DNA of 64,000 bases from NCBI RefSeq assembly GCF_000146165.2, contig NC_004347.2, forward strand, positions 3,258,790-3,322,789, written 5' to 3'. This DNA comes from Shewanella oneidensis MR-1. Its GTDB lineage: Bacteria; Pseudomonadota; Gammaproteobacteria; Enterobacterales; Shewanellaceae. Below are positions 45,173-53,565 of this stretch, piece by piece. Made by a program: the position numbers and the translations under genes. Below the pieces are notes generated by a model that was not told the DNA's origin, did not search any database, and was given only the letters and a program-made list of their open reading frames with translations. How positions within the stretch are numbered: the first letter of the stretch is position 1; every line of letters starts with the position of its first letter.

Positions 45173-46381
45173 CTATTTGTATTGCCAAAATTCATCAAAA
45201 GTTTCGTTATTAAACATAGCCAGATCAAAAATGTCGTTTAAACTCCCCCGTCGGCTACGTTGGTTCAATTCCTTTTGTACCGCTTGTACTGTTTTTATCT
45301 TACTGACTTTTTCGAGTAACTCTTCAGTTTCAATCGTGAGATCATCTCCATATTGTGCTAACTCCTTAGCACGTGACGCTTTTGAACCACTCCCAAAACG
45401 TTGCCAAATCATACTTTTAATATCATTGCCATTCTGCATTGATTGATAATCTCGATTTAACAAACCAATTTTAACCTGCAACGCAGCCTCAATACGTTTA
45501 ATTAGATCTGCATCGGCCTCAAGCTTATACTCTGGCAGATATTCAAGGGCCAACATCAGCAAGGCGACAGCATCCTTGCTTTTCTTGGCTTGAGATAGTT
45601 GCTGCATCAACTCTTTTTTCAGCGCCTTTTTAGCTGGTTCAGGCTCTTTATCAGGATGAAATTGATTCGCCAATTGTCGATACAATTTGCTCATGGTTTT
45701 ATCGCTAAATAACTCAAGGCTTAACGCTTGCTCTGGTTGAGTCGATTCAAAGAAAAAATCATCATCGTCGGCACCATACTCAGTCTCATCTTGCTCAAAC
45801 GCATTGTCAGCGTCGCCGTCATCAAAAGCCTTATTGTGCTGCTCAGCCAATATTTGCTCAAAAAATGCGTGGAACTTCACCGGTTCATCAATAAGTTCAG
45901 ACAACTGCGCATCGTCTATATCCAACTCAAAGCCAAACATAGATTCTAACTCTTCACGAACAGCATCAAGCTCGTGCTGATAAATGTCTTGCTCAGGCAA
46001 CGTTGCTTGATAAGCTATGAGCAGGCTAGTGAAGCTATCGCGTATTTCGTGAGTATTGATAGGATTAAACGGATTAGATTCAAGAATGCTTAATTCTTCT
46101 TCAATCCATTCTAGCAACGCCTCACGTTGGCGACCTTTGATGGATTTACGCGGCACAAAAGTCAATAAATGACGCACCCATTGGGCTGAGGCATCACATA
46201 TGGCCTGCTCTTTTTCAAGTAATTGAGAGGTAAACTCGTGATAAAAAACCTCTAATTTTGTTCGATAGCGTTTATTTCTTAATTGTTTTTTTTCGTAGTC
46301 TTGCCACAATTTTTCGAGTGTATGCGAGCGGTTACGGGATTGACTTGAAGCCGAAGTATTGATGATGTTCATTAATGACAT
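45173..46381 (-). CDS. J-domain-like protein of unknown role
   Basis: 402 aa, soluble, strongly charged. Helical N-terminal half (about residues 1-185), an acidic tract DDGDADNAFEQDETEYGADDDD near 195-220, then a J-domain-like segment KLYRQLANQFHPDKEPEPAKK with HPD near residue 260, and a helical C-terminus. HPD is the DnaK-stimulating tripeptide, so it may be a co-chaperone with a specialised client. It lies between two toxin-antitoxin-type loci (mntA-hepT and hipA-hipB) and is bordered by mosaic repeats. Confidence 0.75.
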   Translation of the reverse strand: MSLMNIINTSASSQSRNRSHTLEKLWQDYEKKQLRNKRYRTKLEVFYHEFTSQLLEKEQAICDASAQWVRHLLTFVPRKSIKGRQREALLEWIEEELSILESNPFNPINTHEIRDSFTSLLIAYQATLPEQDIYQHELDAVREELESMFGFELDIDDAQLSELIDEPVKFHAFFEQILAEQHNKAFDDGDADNAFEQDETEYGADDDDFFFESTQPEQALSLELFSDKTMSKLYRQLANQFHPDKEPEPAKKALKKELMQQLSQAKKSKDAVALLMLALEYLPEYKLEADADLIKRIEAALQVKIGLLNRDYQSMQNGNDIKSMIWQRFGSGSKASRAKELAQYGDDLTIETEELLEKVSKIKTVQAVQKELNQRSRRGSLNDIFDLAMFNNETFDEFWQYK

Positions 46382-46461
46382 AAATATTTTCTTCTGATGA
46401 AATGTTTACAAACCCAAATGACCAAAAATGCAGAAACTCGACAAAGTTGCTACAAACGTAG

Positions 46462-46575
46462 ACGGTTGACGGAACGCTCAATAACAGCGCCTGCACTCTT
46501 GCAAATTAAAGCAATCTACCTCTTGCATCTGACCCCCATGCAGTCGTCGCTTTGCGGCATTCTAGATCTTAGCGT
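46462..46575. repeat. mosaic intergenic repeat, copy E (degenerate)
   Basis: Starts with GGTTGACGGAACGCTC, which echoes the leader of copies B and C, and ends with GTCGTCGCTTTGCGGCATTC and TAGATCTTAG. The middle is not recognisable as modules. Confidence 0.55.
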
Positions 46576-46956
46576 CTAAATCGCCTCTACCGCCATTTTA
46601 AGTACTACACAATCCTTTGGCATTAATGCAATACGAAACCCGACGCCGCTAAAAACCCGATTAATCAACTCAACACCGTTTTTACCTTTATCACTTTCGA
46701 TATCAGACAATGCTTTACGGCTAACGCCCACCATTTTGGCATATTGGTCCTGGCTCAGTGATAACAACTCAACTCTCAGCCATTTAAGTACTTGACCTTG
46801 AGTCTTTTTACCCGAAAAGAGATCCAATGTAGCGGCAAAGACTAAATCCTCCCTATCTTTAAGGGTCAAAGGCTTTCGATTAACCGAAATTTTTTTTCGA
46901 CCACCTCTGCCTTTTGTTTCAATCGAATCCGTTGCAACATTAGATGAAACCATCAT
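46576..46956 (-). CDS. hipB: HipB-like helix-turn-helix antitoxin
   Basis: About 126 aa. Basic N-terminal region (GRGGRKKISVNRK), then an HTH of the Xre type (LSQDQYAKMVGVSRKALSDIESDKG), expected to bind the operator and neutralise HipA. The start at 46956 overlaps the hipA stop as ATGA; an in-frame GTG four codons earlier has no better ribosome site. The order hipA-hipB is the reverse of E. coli hipBA. Confidence 0.87.
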   Translation of the reverse strand: MMVSSNVATDSIETKGRGGRKKISVNRKPLTLKDREDLVFAATLDLFSGKKTQGQVLKWLRVELLSLSQDQYAKMVGVSRKALSDIESDKGKNGVELINRVFSGVGFRIALMPKDCVVLKMAVEAI

Positions 46957-48320
46957 AATAGCCCCCACTGCTGCATTCTCGCTTCTAACGTCGCAAAACC
47001 AATTCCCGAATGTGCAAGAATCGATTCAGGCACACCCCGCTGACGTAAACGCAACTCAAGACCAAGCAAACGCACGGCGGTTTCATTCAAAGCGCTCATT
47101 AAATCATTAGGCGACAGTAAATCGGATAAATGTTCTGCAATTGCAGGAAAGTTATACACGCCACCTAACTCCATTCCCTCACCCCAGGTAAAGGTACGAG
47201 TGATCATCTCATAATCTGCTTTCATGGGCGCAAAATCATAAATGGGTGCCAACTGGACGCGGTTTCCATGCTTGATAAAAGAGGTATTTCGGCCATGATT
47301 ATCTGAATTTCCAAAGGCAATATTTAATAAATCTCTTCGCACCCATTCAACCACAAACGCCTCAATGCCACTCTTGCCTTCAAGCCCAGCCTCAACGTCA
47401 AGTGGCGTCCTGGTATTACCGTAGTTTTCTTTTTTATTAAACTCGGCCAAAAGCCGTCTAATCACATCAGCATGCAGCAAAGGCTTTGCTGTCGGCTCAC
47501 CTAAAATGGCATAAACTGACTCCATGCCATAACTCACCATTGCTCCAGCCTCAACACCATAATCAAAGCGTGGCAACCATAAAGAAGGACCACGTTCTAC
47601 TTCAATAAGCTTCATCGACTCAACGGAAATAGTCTCAAAACCCAATTGTGTAAGCTCATGATAAAAATGATACTCTGCTCGCAAAATATCGCTATCCAGA
47701 GTGGTTTTACCCCTTGGGAACTTAACTAAATAAGGCTGATCGAGATTACGCGGATCATCTTGAAAGGTATCAATCCAAACACCTTGCTGCTCATTTAATC
47801 GCACTAATAACTTAGGTGCAGCTCCGCCTGCACCGGAAGCGCCACCTGCAGCAGCACCGCGAGACTGTGCATACTCAATAAAATCAATCTGCAACTCACT
47901 AACATCAGCGATGCTAAAGGTAACAGGCAATGACTTTTTAGCCTTTTCAGGCACCGATTCTTTTATACGTAAGTTGCCAATTGGCGCGATAGTTCCATAT
48001 TTCAACAATTGGAAATCCCGTTCCAAATTAGGCATATCCTGTAATCCAAGCCGCTTAACCCAATAATCCCGACTGGAGCCTGCCGGCATAATATCTTCTA
48101 AAAAACGATGCCAGTGAGGGCTTCGCAACGGGATATTATCAACGGGTAACGATACACTCACTGCAGTTTGCGCAAATTGATGGAAGTAAGACGTGACATG
48201 TTCGATATCATAATTTAATACACATGGCCCGCCAGTGCCCTTCTCGGGCGCATAAAACCCCACCACAGCAACATCACGCCATTCTCCGGCAATGTTCATC
48301 TGCACCGTTAAAATTTGCAT
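46953..48320 (-). CDS. hipA: HipA-like serine/threonine kinase toxin
   Basis: 455 aa. The N-terminal HipA domain contains GPCVLNYDIEHV. The kinase core follows: a PYLVKFPRG-type ATP-binding strand, catalytic loop GNSDNHGRNTSF, and metal-binding YDFAP. HipA proteins phosphorylate aminoacyl-tRNA synthetases (GltX in E. coli) and cause persistence; gltX lies at the left end of this window, but a link is only by analogy. A Gly/Ala-rich strip (GAAAGGASGAGGAAP) near residues 155-169 is the usual site of the P-loop-like element. Confidence 0.9.
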   Translation of the reverse strand: MQILTVQMNIAGEWRDVAVVGFYAPEKGTGGPCVLNYDIEHVTSYFHQFAQTAVSVSLPVDNIPLRSPHWHRFLEDIMPAGSSRDYWVKRLGLQDMPNLERDFQLLKYGTIAPIGNLRIKESVPEKAKKSLPVTFSIADVSELQIDFIEYAQSRGAAAGGASGAGGAAPKLLVRLNEQQGVWIDTFQDDPRNLDQPYLVKFPRGKTTLDSDILRAEYHFYHELTQLGFETISVESMKLIEVERGPSLWLPRFDYGVEAGAMVSYGMESVYAILGEPTAKPLLHADVIRRLLAEFNKKENYGNTRTPLDVEAGLEGKSGIEAFVVEWVRRDLLNIAFGNSDNHGRNTSFIKHGNRVQLAPIYDFAPMKADYEMITRTFTWGEGMELGGVYNFPAIAEHLSDLLSPNDLMSALNETAVRLLGLELRLRQRGVPESILAHSGIGFATLEARMQQWGLL

Positions 48321-48490
48321 TACCTAGCCCCAAAAGCAGACGACAATTAATGAACACTATAGCACTCAAAAATAGATAAAAAAGTCAATTAATGCAACCT
48401 TCCGCACTCAAAAATCAAGAAAAAACCCAATTAATGACACCTATAAAACGCAAAAATAGCCATCTAAAATAAGATGGGAGGACAAGCAAA

Positions 48491-48688
48491 GACGTTGACG
48501 ATTGACGAAACGCTGTGATAACGGAAGAAGTGAAGCACTTTGCACTTATGTCGTCATCCGTAGCCGCAAAGCGGCGTTCGTAGAAGCTAGAGCGCTTTGC
48601 TGCTAGAGTCACGTAGTGGCGTTCTAGAGCGAGGTTGTGAGCGTCCTAAGCACCTTATACTGTTCCTAGAGGCCAAAGGCCTTCCTAT
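48491..48688. repeat. mosaic intergenic repeat, copy F
   Basis: A leader related to that of copies B, C and E (GTTGACGATTGACGAAACGC), then CCGTAGCCGCAAAGCGGC, GTTCGTAGAAGCTAGAGCGC, CTAGAGTCACGTAGTGGC, GTTCTAGAGCGAGGTTGTGA, and GGCCAAAGGCCTTCCTA. The modules follow the same order as copy D. Confidence 0.8.
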
Positions 48689-48762
48689 ATCTCGCGACCA
48701 ATGGCGAACCTGCGTCAAACAGAGGTTTAGATATACAAAATCCTTAAAACGCTAAAAGACAA

Positions 48763-48790
48763 AAAGCCAAATCCGTGAGGATTTGGCTTT
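48763..48790. terminator. terminator of the polysaccharide operon
   Basis: 12-bp stem AAAGCCAAATCC/GGATTTGGCTTT with 4-nt loop. It is followed by TTTTT on the reverse strand, just after the last gene of the operon. Confidence 0.9.
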
Positions 48791-48835
48791 AAAAAAATTC
48801 AACTTTTCAACATTTAAATCATATAAGACATTGAA

Positions 48836-50776
48836 TCAAGATACTAACGTCACCACTTTCGCTTTTGTATCAGCTGGTTTAAATAATTTCCTTTGCTGCC
48901 AAACTAGATCACAAATACCGTCAGTTGGGGCAAATCCGGTAGGCGCCGCAAGTAAAATCTCACGAATAGCCTCATGGTTAAACTCATGGCATGCTTTATC
49001 CAAACGATTAAGAATTAACTCTAATTCAACCCATGGCAGGTAAATTTCATTCGCGGTCATAATTCGCTCATGGTCTGTACCAGTTACATCATCGCCAATC
49101 AGTAACTCTTCATACAGTTTTTCACCGGGGCGAAGGCCAGTAAATTCAATCGCGATATCACCGTTAGGGTTCGCTTCATCCTTCACATCATAACCACTTA
49201 AGCGGATCATTTTCGCTGCAAGATCAATGATTTTGACCGATTTACCCATATCAAGCACAAAGACATCACCGCCCTTACCCATAGCACCTGCTTGAATAAC
49301 CAACTGTGATGCTTCAGGGATTGTCATAAAAAAGCGCGTGATTTCAGGGTGAGTAACAGTAACTGGGCCGCCGTTAGCAATCTGTTTACGAAATAATGGC
49401 ACAACCGAACCAGAAGACCCCAGCACATTACCAAAACGCACCATGCAAAAACGGGTGTGATGGTTCTCTTTTGCTAATGCTTGCAATGCCAGTTCTGCCA
49501 TACGTTTAGTGGTACCCATCACATTTGTAGGGCGTACTGCTTTATCAGTTGAAACCAAAACAAAGGTTTCTACTTTTGCCGCAATGGCCGCTCTCGCGGT
49601 ATATAAAGTACCAAATACGTTATTGCGCACACCTTCAACCACGTTATGCTCAACTAAAGGCACATGCTTATAGGCTGCGGCATGGTAAACCGTCTGCACT
49701 TTAAACGCCTGCATCACCGCTTGCACACGGTTTTCACGTTGTACAGAGCCCATGATAGGGACGATTTCAACATCAATACCCAGCTCAGTGGCAGTCGCAG
49801 AAAGTTCACGCTCAATCGAATAAAGTGCGAACTCCGATAACTCAAATAAAACTAACTGCTTAGGTAGCTGTTTTAAAATCTGGCGACATAACTCTGAACC
49901 GATTGAACCACCAGCCCCAGTAACCATAACTACTTTGTTTTTAATATTGGCAGTCAATAAATGTTGTCTTGGCGCAACAGAATCTCGACCCAATAAATCT
50001 TCGATTTCGACTTCTTTCACATCACTAAATAACTTATCACCACTCACTAAGTCCGCCATGGCGGGCAAGGTCATCACCTTGACAGTAAGCGGCTCAAGTT
50101 GATTAATAATTTCTTGACGACGTGAACGTGATGCACTCGGCATTGCCAGCAAAACACGAGTTGTAGGTCGCTGTTTTATAAGCTTACTTAATTGATTCGA
50201 CGCATAAACATGCAAGCCTTGTATCGATGTATTGTGCAAACTCTCGTCATCATCAACAAAAGCAACCGGATGGTATTCATGACTTTGTGCAAGTGCAATC
50301 GCCGTTTGCCGTCCGCTCACGCCCGCACCGTAAATAATAACTGGCTCACCACGGCGGTTAATACCTGCACCGACTAATGAACGCATAAGTGCGCGCGCGC
50401 CACCCACAAAAACGAGAGCAAAAGCAGCATAGATAAATGGCACTGTGCGAGGTAAATCCACCCCGCCATAATAGGCTAGTAAAACAAGAGCTATGGTAGA
50501 AATACCGACACCAGCCACGATTGCAGTAAATGCCTGCGAGCCAATATAACGCAGCACTGCGCGATAAAGCCCCAACCTTATAAACCCAGCAATACTCATA
50601 GGGATAGTTAACACAATCAATCCCCAATATTGCGATTTAAACAATACATCTACCGAGTCCAAGCGCACCAGCAACGCAAACCAAAAGGCAAAAAGCAAAA
50701 AAACTGAGTCTATCGCTACGCTGACCAAACGCTTCTGTGACCGCTTTAATGAGAATAAAAAATGCAAAAAATCCAT
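48836..50776 (-). CDS. nucleotide-sugar 4,6-dehydratase of the WbpM/FlaA1/CapD family
   Basis: About 646 aa. Four N-terminal membrane helices, a first Rossmann fold (VIIYGAGVSGRQTAIAL), then the catalytic SDR domain with VMVTGAGGSIGSELCRQ and STDKAVRPTNVMGTTKR, where the usual YxxxK is replaced by the family MxxxK form. In this family it converts UDP-GlcNAc to the 4-keto-6-deoxy sugar for QuiNAc, FucNAc or bacillosamine. The start at 50776 is chosen for the RBS CTGGAG upstream. It is the last gene of the operon. Confidence 0.93.
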   Translation of the reverse strand: MDFLHFLFSLKRSQKRLVSVAIDSVFLLFAFWFALLVRLDSVDVLFKSQYWGLIVLTIPMSIAGFIRLGLYRAVLRYIGSQAFTAIVAGVGISTIALVLLAYYGGVDLPRTVPFIYAAFALVFVGGARALMRSLVGAGINRRGEPVIIYGAGVSGRQTAIALAQSHEYHPVAFVDDDESLHNTSIQGLHVYASNQLSKLIKQRPTTRVLLAMPSASRSRRQEIINQLEPLTVKVMTLPAMADLVSGDKLFSDVKEVEIEDLLGRDSVAPRQHLLTANIKNKVVMVTGAGGSIGSELCRQILKQLPKQLVLFELSEFALYSIERELSATATELGIDVEIVPIMGSVQRENRVQAVMQAFKVQTVYHAAAYKHVPLVEHNVVEGVRNNVFGTLYTARAAIAAKVETFVLVSTDKAVRPTNVMGTTKRMAELALQALAKENHHTRFCMVRFGNVLGSSGSVVPLFRKQIANGGPVTVTHPEITRFFMTIPEASQLVIQAGAMGKGGDVFVLDMGKSVKIIDLAAKMIRLSGYDVKDEANPNGDIAIEFTGLRPGEKLYEELLIGDDVTGTDHERIMTANEIYLPWVELELILNRLDKACHEFNHEAIREILLAAPTGFAPTDGICDLVWQQRKLFKPADTKAKVVTLVS

Positions 50777-50906
50777 CTTTTGCTCCAGCTTAATTAAGTA
50801 ATTCATGAGGTTAAGTAACTGCTTATGCATTAGCAACAGGCATCAAGTCTTTAGAGCAGATGAGTATACATGAGATAACGAGTTACAGCTAAACTCAAAT
50901 GCATAT

Positions 50907-51464
50907 CTAACTTGGTTTAACAGCATCACCGCTGCCACTTCCTGTAGCCGTCATAAGAATGTATTTAAAATAACTACGCAATGTTAAGGTATCGATCATT
51001 TGCTTATCGGTTTGAGCAAGCAATTTAGGCGTAGACATATCAATATTTTGCACTTGCGCTAACCCTGTAACACCAGGCAGAACGTTATATACACCTAATG
51101 CATCACGTTCAGCGATCAATTCTTCTTGATTAAATAAGTTAGGCCGTGGGCCAACCAAACTCATTTCACCTTTAAGTACGTTAATCAGTTGTGGTAATTC
51201 ATCTATTTTAGTTTTACGCAAAAAACCACCAAACTTTGTGATAGCTGCATTACTGGCAAGATGGCTAGCAACCGATGCGGTATCCTTACTCATAGTACGA
51301 AACTTAACCAAGTTAAATGGCTTTTTATGTTTACCTACTCGAGTTTGAATAAAAATCGGTGAGCCAGTATCAAACAGACCAATGATGGTGACGATGAGCA
51401 ATATTGGCCATAGCAATAACAACCCAAAGAAGGCTGCGAGAAAATCAATTAAACGAATCAACAT
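50907..51464 (-). CDS. initiating sugar transferase (PglC/WcaJ-type phosphoglycosyl transferase)
   Basis: 185 aa monotopic membrane enzyme that transfers a sugar-1-phosphate to undecaprenyl phosphate, the first step of repeat-unit assembly. One N-terminal hydrophobic re-entrant helix, [42 protein letters not shown] and the C-terminal PGVTGLAQV are typical. The short length puts it with PglC rather than the five-helix WbaP/WcaJ proteins. Confidence 0.93.
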   Translation of the reverse strand: MLIRLIDFLAAFFGLLLLWPILLIVTIIGLFDTGSPIFIQTRVGKHKKPFNLVKFRTMSKDTASVASHLASNAAITKFGGFLRKTKIDELPQLINVLKGEMSLVGPRPNLFNQEELIAERDALGVYNVLPGVTGLAQVQNIDMSTPKLLAQTDKQMIDTLTLRSYFKYILMTATGSGSGDAVKPS

Positions 51465-51466
51465 GA

Positions 51467-52396
51467 TTATTCCTTTACAAAACAGCGCCTGACACCTTCT
51501 TCAACGGTAATTGGTGGCTGCCAACTGAGTGTATTTTTGGTGTGGGTTATATCCACCTGCAAATTGCCGCATAACCTGTCAATAATCGCCTGATTGCCGG
51601 TTACCTTTCCAGCGAGTATCAACCACGCCATGGGCACAGGCAGCAGGCGAGGCTTTTTGCCTGCAGCACCGGTCATCAGTTTAAGCAACTCAGTGGTGGA
51701 AACATCCTGATCGTCGCTGACCAAAAAAATTTGATTAGCAGCATTGGGATGTTCAATACAAGTCACGATTAAATCAACAAGATTATCCAATGCGACCATG
51801 CTACGCTTATTATGAATAGCACCGAATGGCAGAGGAAGGTTCTTCTTCGCCAAGTTCAACATTGTGGCAAAGTTGGCTTTAACGTTTGGGCCGTAAACTA
51901 ACGGCGGCCGAATGATAACTACTTCGATCTCAGTTTTTCGCGCAATATCGAATAAGCCAATTTCTGCTTTGGCTTTGGATTCACCATAATGATCCAACGG
52001 CTGCCGTGCGTCACTTGCGCGAAATAACTGACCTGCAATCGTTGCTTCACCATTGACTTTTATGGTGCTGATAAAAATAAATCGCTTAACGCCGGCTGCA
52101 GCGGCTTGTTCGGCCAGAGCTAAGGTCACGAGGGTATTCACCTCTTGATATAACTGCGCCGCATTATTTGCAGTTTCATTCATGACATGCGCTCTCGCTG
52201 CGCAGTGGATGACAACATCAACTCCGCTCAACGCAGATCTGTAATCAGTATTTGCTGTCAGTTCGCCTGCAAAAAAATGGCAATCTCGCGCCGGTTTTGT
52301 GCGACCAAACACGCGAGTGTCCTGCGGTAATTGCCGCAAAATTTGTTGGCCCACAAAGCCAGTAGCCCCTGTGAGTAATATCGATTGTGTAGGCAT
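51467..52396 (-). CDS. NAD-dependent epimerase/4-ketoreductase (WbpV-like)
   Basis: About 309 aa SDR protein. NAD motif TGATGFVGQQIL near the start, STIKVNG, catalytic YGESKAKAE, and RPPLVYGP. Beside a WbpM-type dehydratase and the initiating transferase it most likely reduces the 4-keto intermediate to UDP-QuiNAc or a similar sugar; a 4-epimerase role is the alternative. ATG 52396 is chosen because GGAAG lies 6 bp upstream. Confidence 0.88.
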   Translation of the reverse strand: MPTQSILLTGATGFVGQQILRQLPQDTRVFGRTKPARDCHFFAGELTANTDYRSALSGVDVVIHCAARAHVMNETANNAAQLYQEVNTLVTLALAEQAAAAGVKRFIFISTIKVNGEATIAGQLFRASDARQPLDHYGESKAKAEIGLFDIARKTEIEVVIIRPPLVYGPNVKANFATMLNLAKKNLPLPFGAIHNKRSMVALDNLVDLIVTCIEHPNAANQIFLVSDDQDVSTTELLKLMTGAAGKKPRLLPVPMAWLILAGKVTGNQAIIDRLCGNLQVDITHTKNTLSWQPPITVEEGVRRCFVKE

Positions 52397-52431
52397 GATC
52401 ATCTTCCGGCCTTGCTAACAACGATCAGAAG

Positions 52432-53565
52432 TTAGACAGAAGGCTTCCCTTTTAATAAATCTGCATAAAGATTGAGGTGTATTTGTATCACCGATTTAAT
52501 ATCAAAAGCTTGCTCAGCTAACTGACGCCCTTCTTGACCTAAACTTTGCCGCAATTTTGAATCGTTACATAAGGTTTCGATCGCTAATGCCAACTCTAAA
52601 CTCGATTTCACAGGAACTAATAAGCCAGTTTTATTAGGTGTTATAGCGTCACGGCATCCTGGGACATCAGTAGTTATAACGGCTCGTCCACAAGCAGCAG
52701 CTTCAATCAAAGATTTCGGTAAACCTTCTCGATAGCTAGGAAGTACAGCAATATGGCAATTTGCATAAGTTGAATTAACATCTTTTGAATATCCCCAATA
52801 TTCTACAATCCCTTTATTAACCCAATCAGTTATCTGATTTTTGCTCACTGATTTGGGGTTTTCATCAGTATCACCTGCAAGCACCATTTTACAGGGAACA
52901 CCTTTTGACTTTAAAATTTCAGCAGCTTGAACAAACTCCAAAACGCCTTTATCAATCAGTAAACGTGCAAGTAATACAATAACAGGGTAGGATTCTGGTT
53001 CAGGTTTAACCTGATATTTATCCAGATCAACACCTGACCCACGGACAAGTAATGTATTTGAATCACTGATAATACCCCGCCTAATGAACAAGCCTTTATC
53101 TGAATCATTTTGAAAAATGACACGTGACTTACCGTCATTTAACGCTAATTTGTACAATATGGTAATTAACGATTTTAACAGTTTACTCTTGAAACCTTCA
53201 GCTATAAAAATAAAACCCAAACCGGATATGGATGCAACTTTAGATACACCCAAAATGCGCGCGGCAATACCGGCGTATATGACGGGTTTGACAGTAATCA
53301 TATGCATTAACGCGGGCGAAATTTTTTTTATCAGACGATATATGGATAACATGGTCTGAAATTCTTTCAATACCGAGGTGCCGCTTCGATCAAGACTTAT
53401 TGAGTGAACTGTAAAACCATAACCCTCAAGCTCCTGTTTTTTATCGGTTACCTGACAAGCGATATGAACATCATAGCCAACGTTTTGTGCTGCAACGGCA
53501 ATAGGCAAACGGTGCGAGACAAAAAACCAATCCACATTTACAACAAAGAGAATTTTGGGTCTCAT
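52432..53565 (-). CDS. glycosyltransferase family 4
   Basis: 377 aa GT-B enzyme. N-terminal FVSHRLPIAVAAQNVGYDV, central VILLARLLIDKGVLEFVQAAEIL, and the family EX7E region SYREGLPKSLIEAAACGRAVITTDVPG. Probably adds a hexose or N-acetylhexosamine to the lipid-linked repeat unit. It overlaps the asparagine-synthase gene by 4 bp. Confidence 0.92.
   Translation of the reverse strand: MRPKILFVVNVDWFFVSHRLPIAVAAQNVGYDVHIACQVTDKKQELEGYGFTVHSISLDRSGTSVLKEFQTMLSIYRLIKKISPALMHMITVKPVIYAGIAARILGVSKVASISGLGFIFIAEGFKSKLLKSLITILYKLALNDGKSRVIFQNDSDKGLFIRRGIISDSNTLLVRGSGVDLDKYQVKPEPESYPVIVLLARLLIDKGVLEFVQAAEILKSKGVPCKMVLAGDTDENPKSVSKNQITDWVNKGIVEYWGYSKDVNSTYANCHIAVLPSYREGLPKSLIEAAACGRAVITTDVPGCRDAITPNKTGLLVPVKSSLELALAIETLCNDSKLRQSLGQEGRQLAEQAFDIKSVIQIHLNLYADLLKGKPSV

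Larger units (their letters stand above)
48321..48835. other. intergenic region between the hipA promoter and the polysaccharide operon end
   Basis: About 515 bp. It contains a tandem-like pair near the hipA start (ACTCAAAAAT at 48364-48373 and again at 48407-48416, with CAATTAATG after each), mosaic repeat copy F, and the terminator of the polysaccharide operon. No gene. Confidence 0.65.

Noticed and set aside
48836..50836. Start of the dehydratase at 50836
   Set aside because: The extra residues lack a ribosome site and family similarity; CTGGAG directly before 50776 supports the shorter form.
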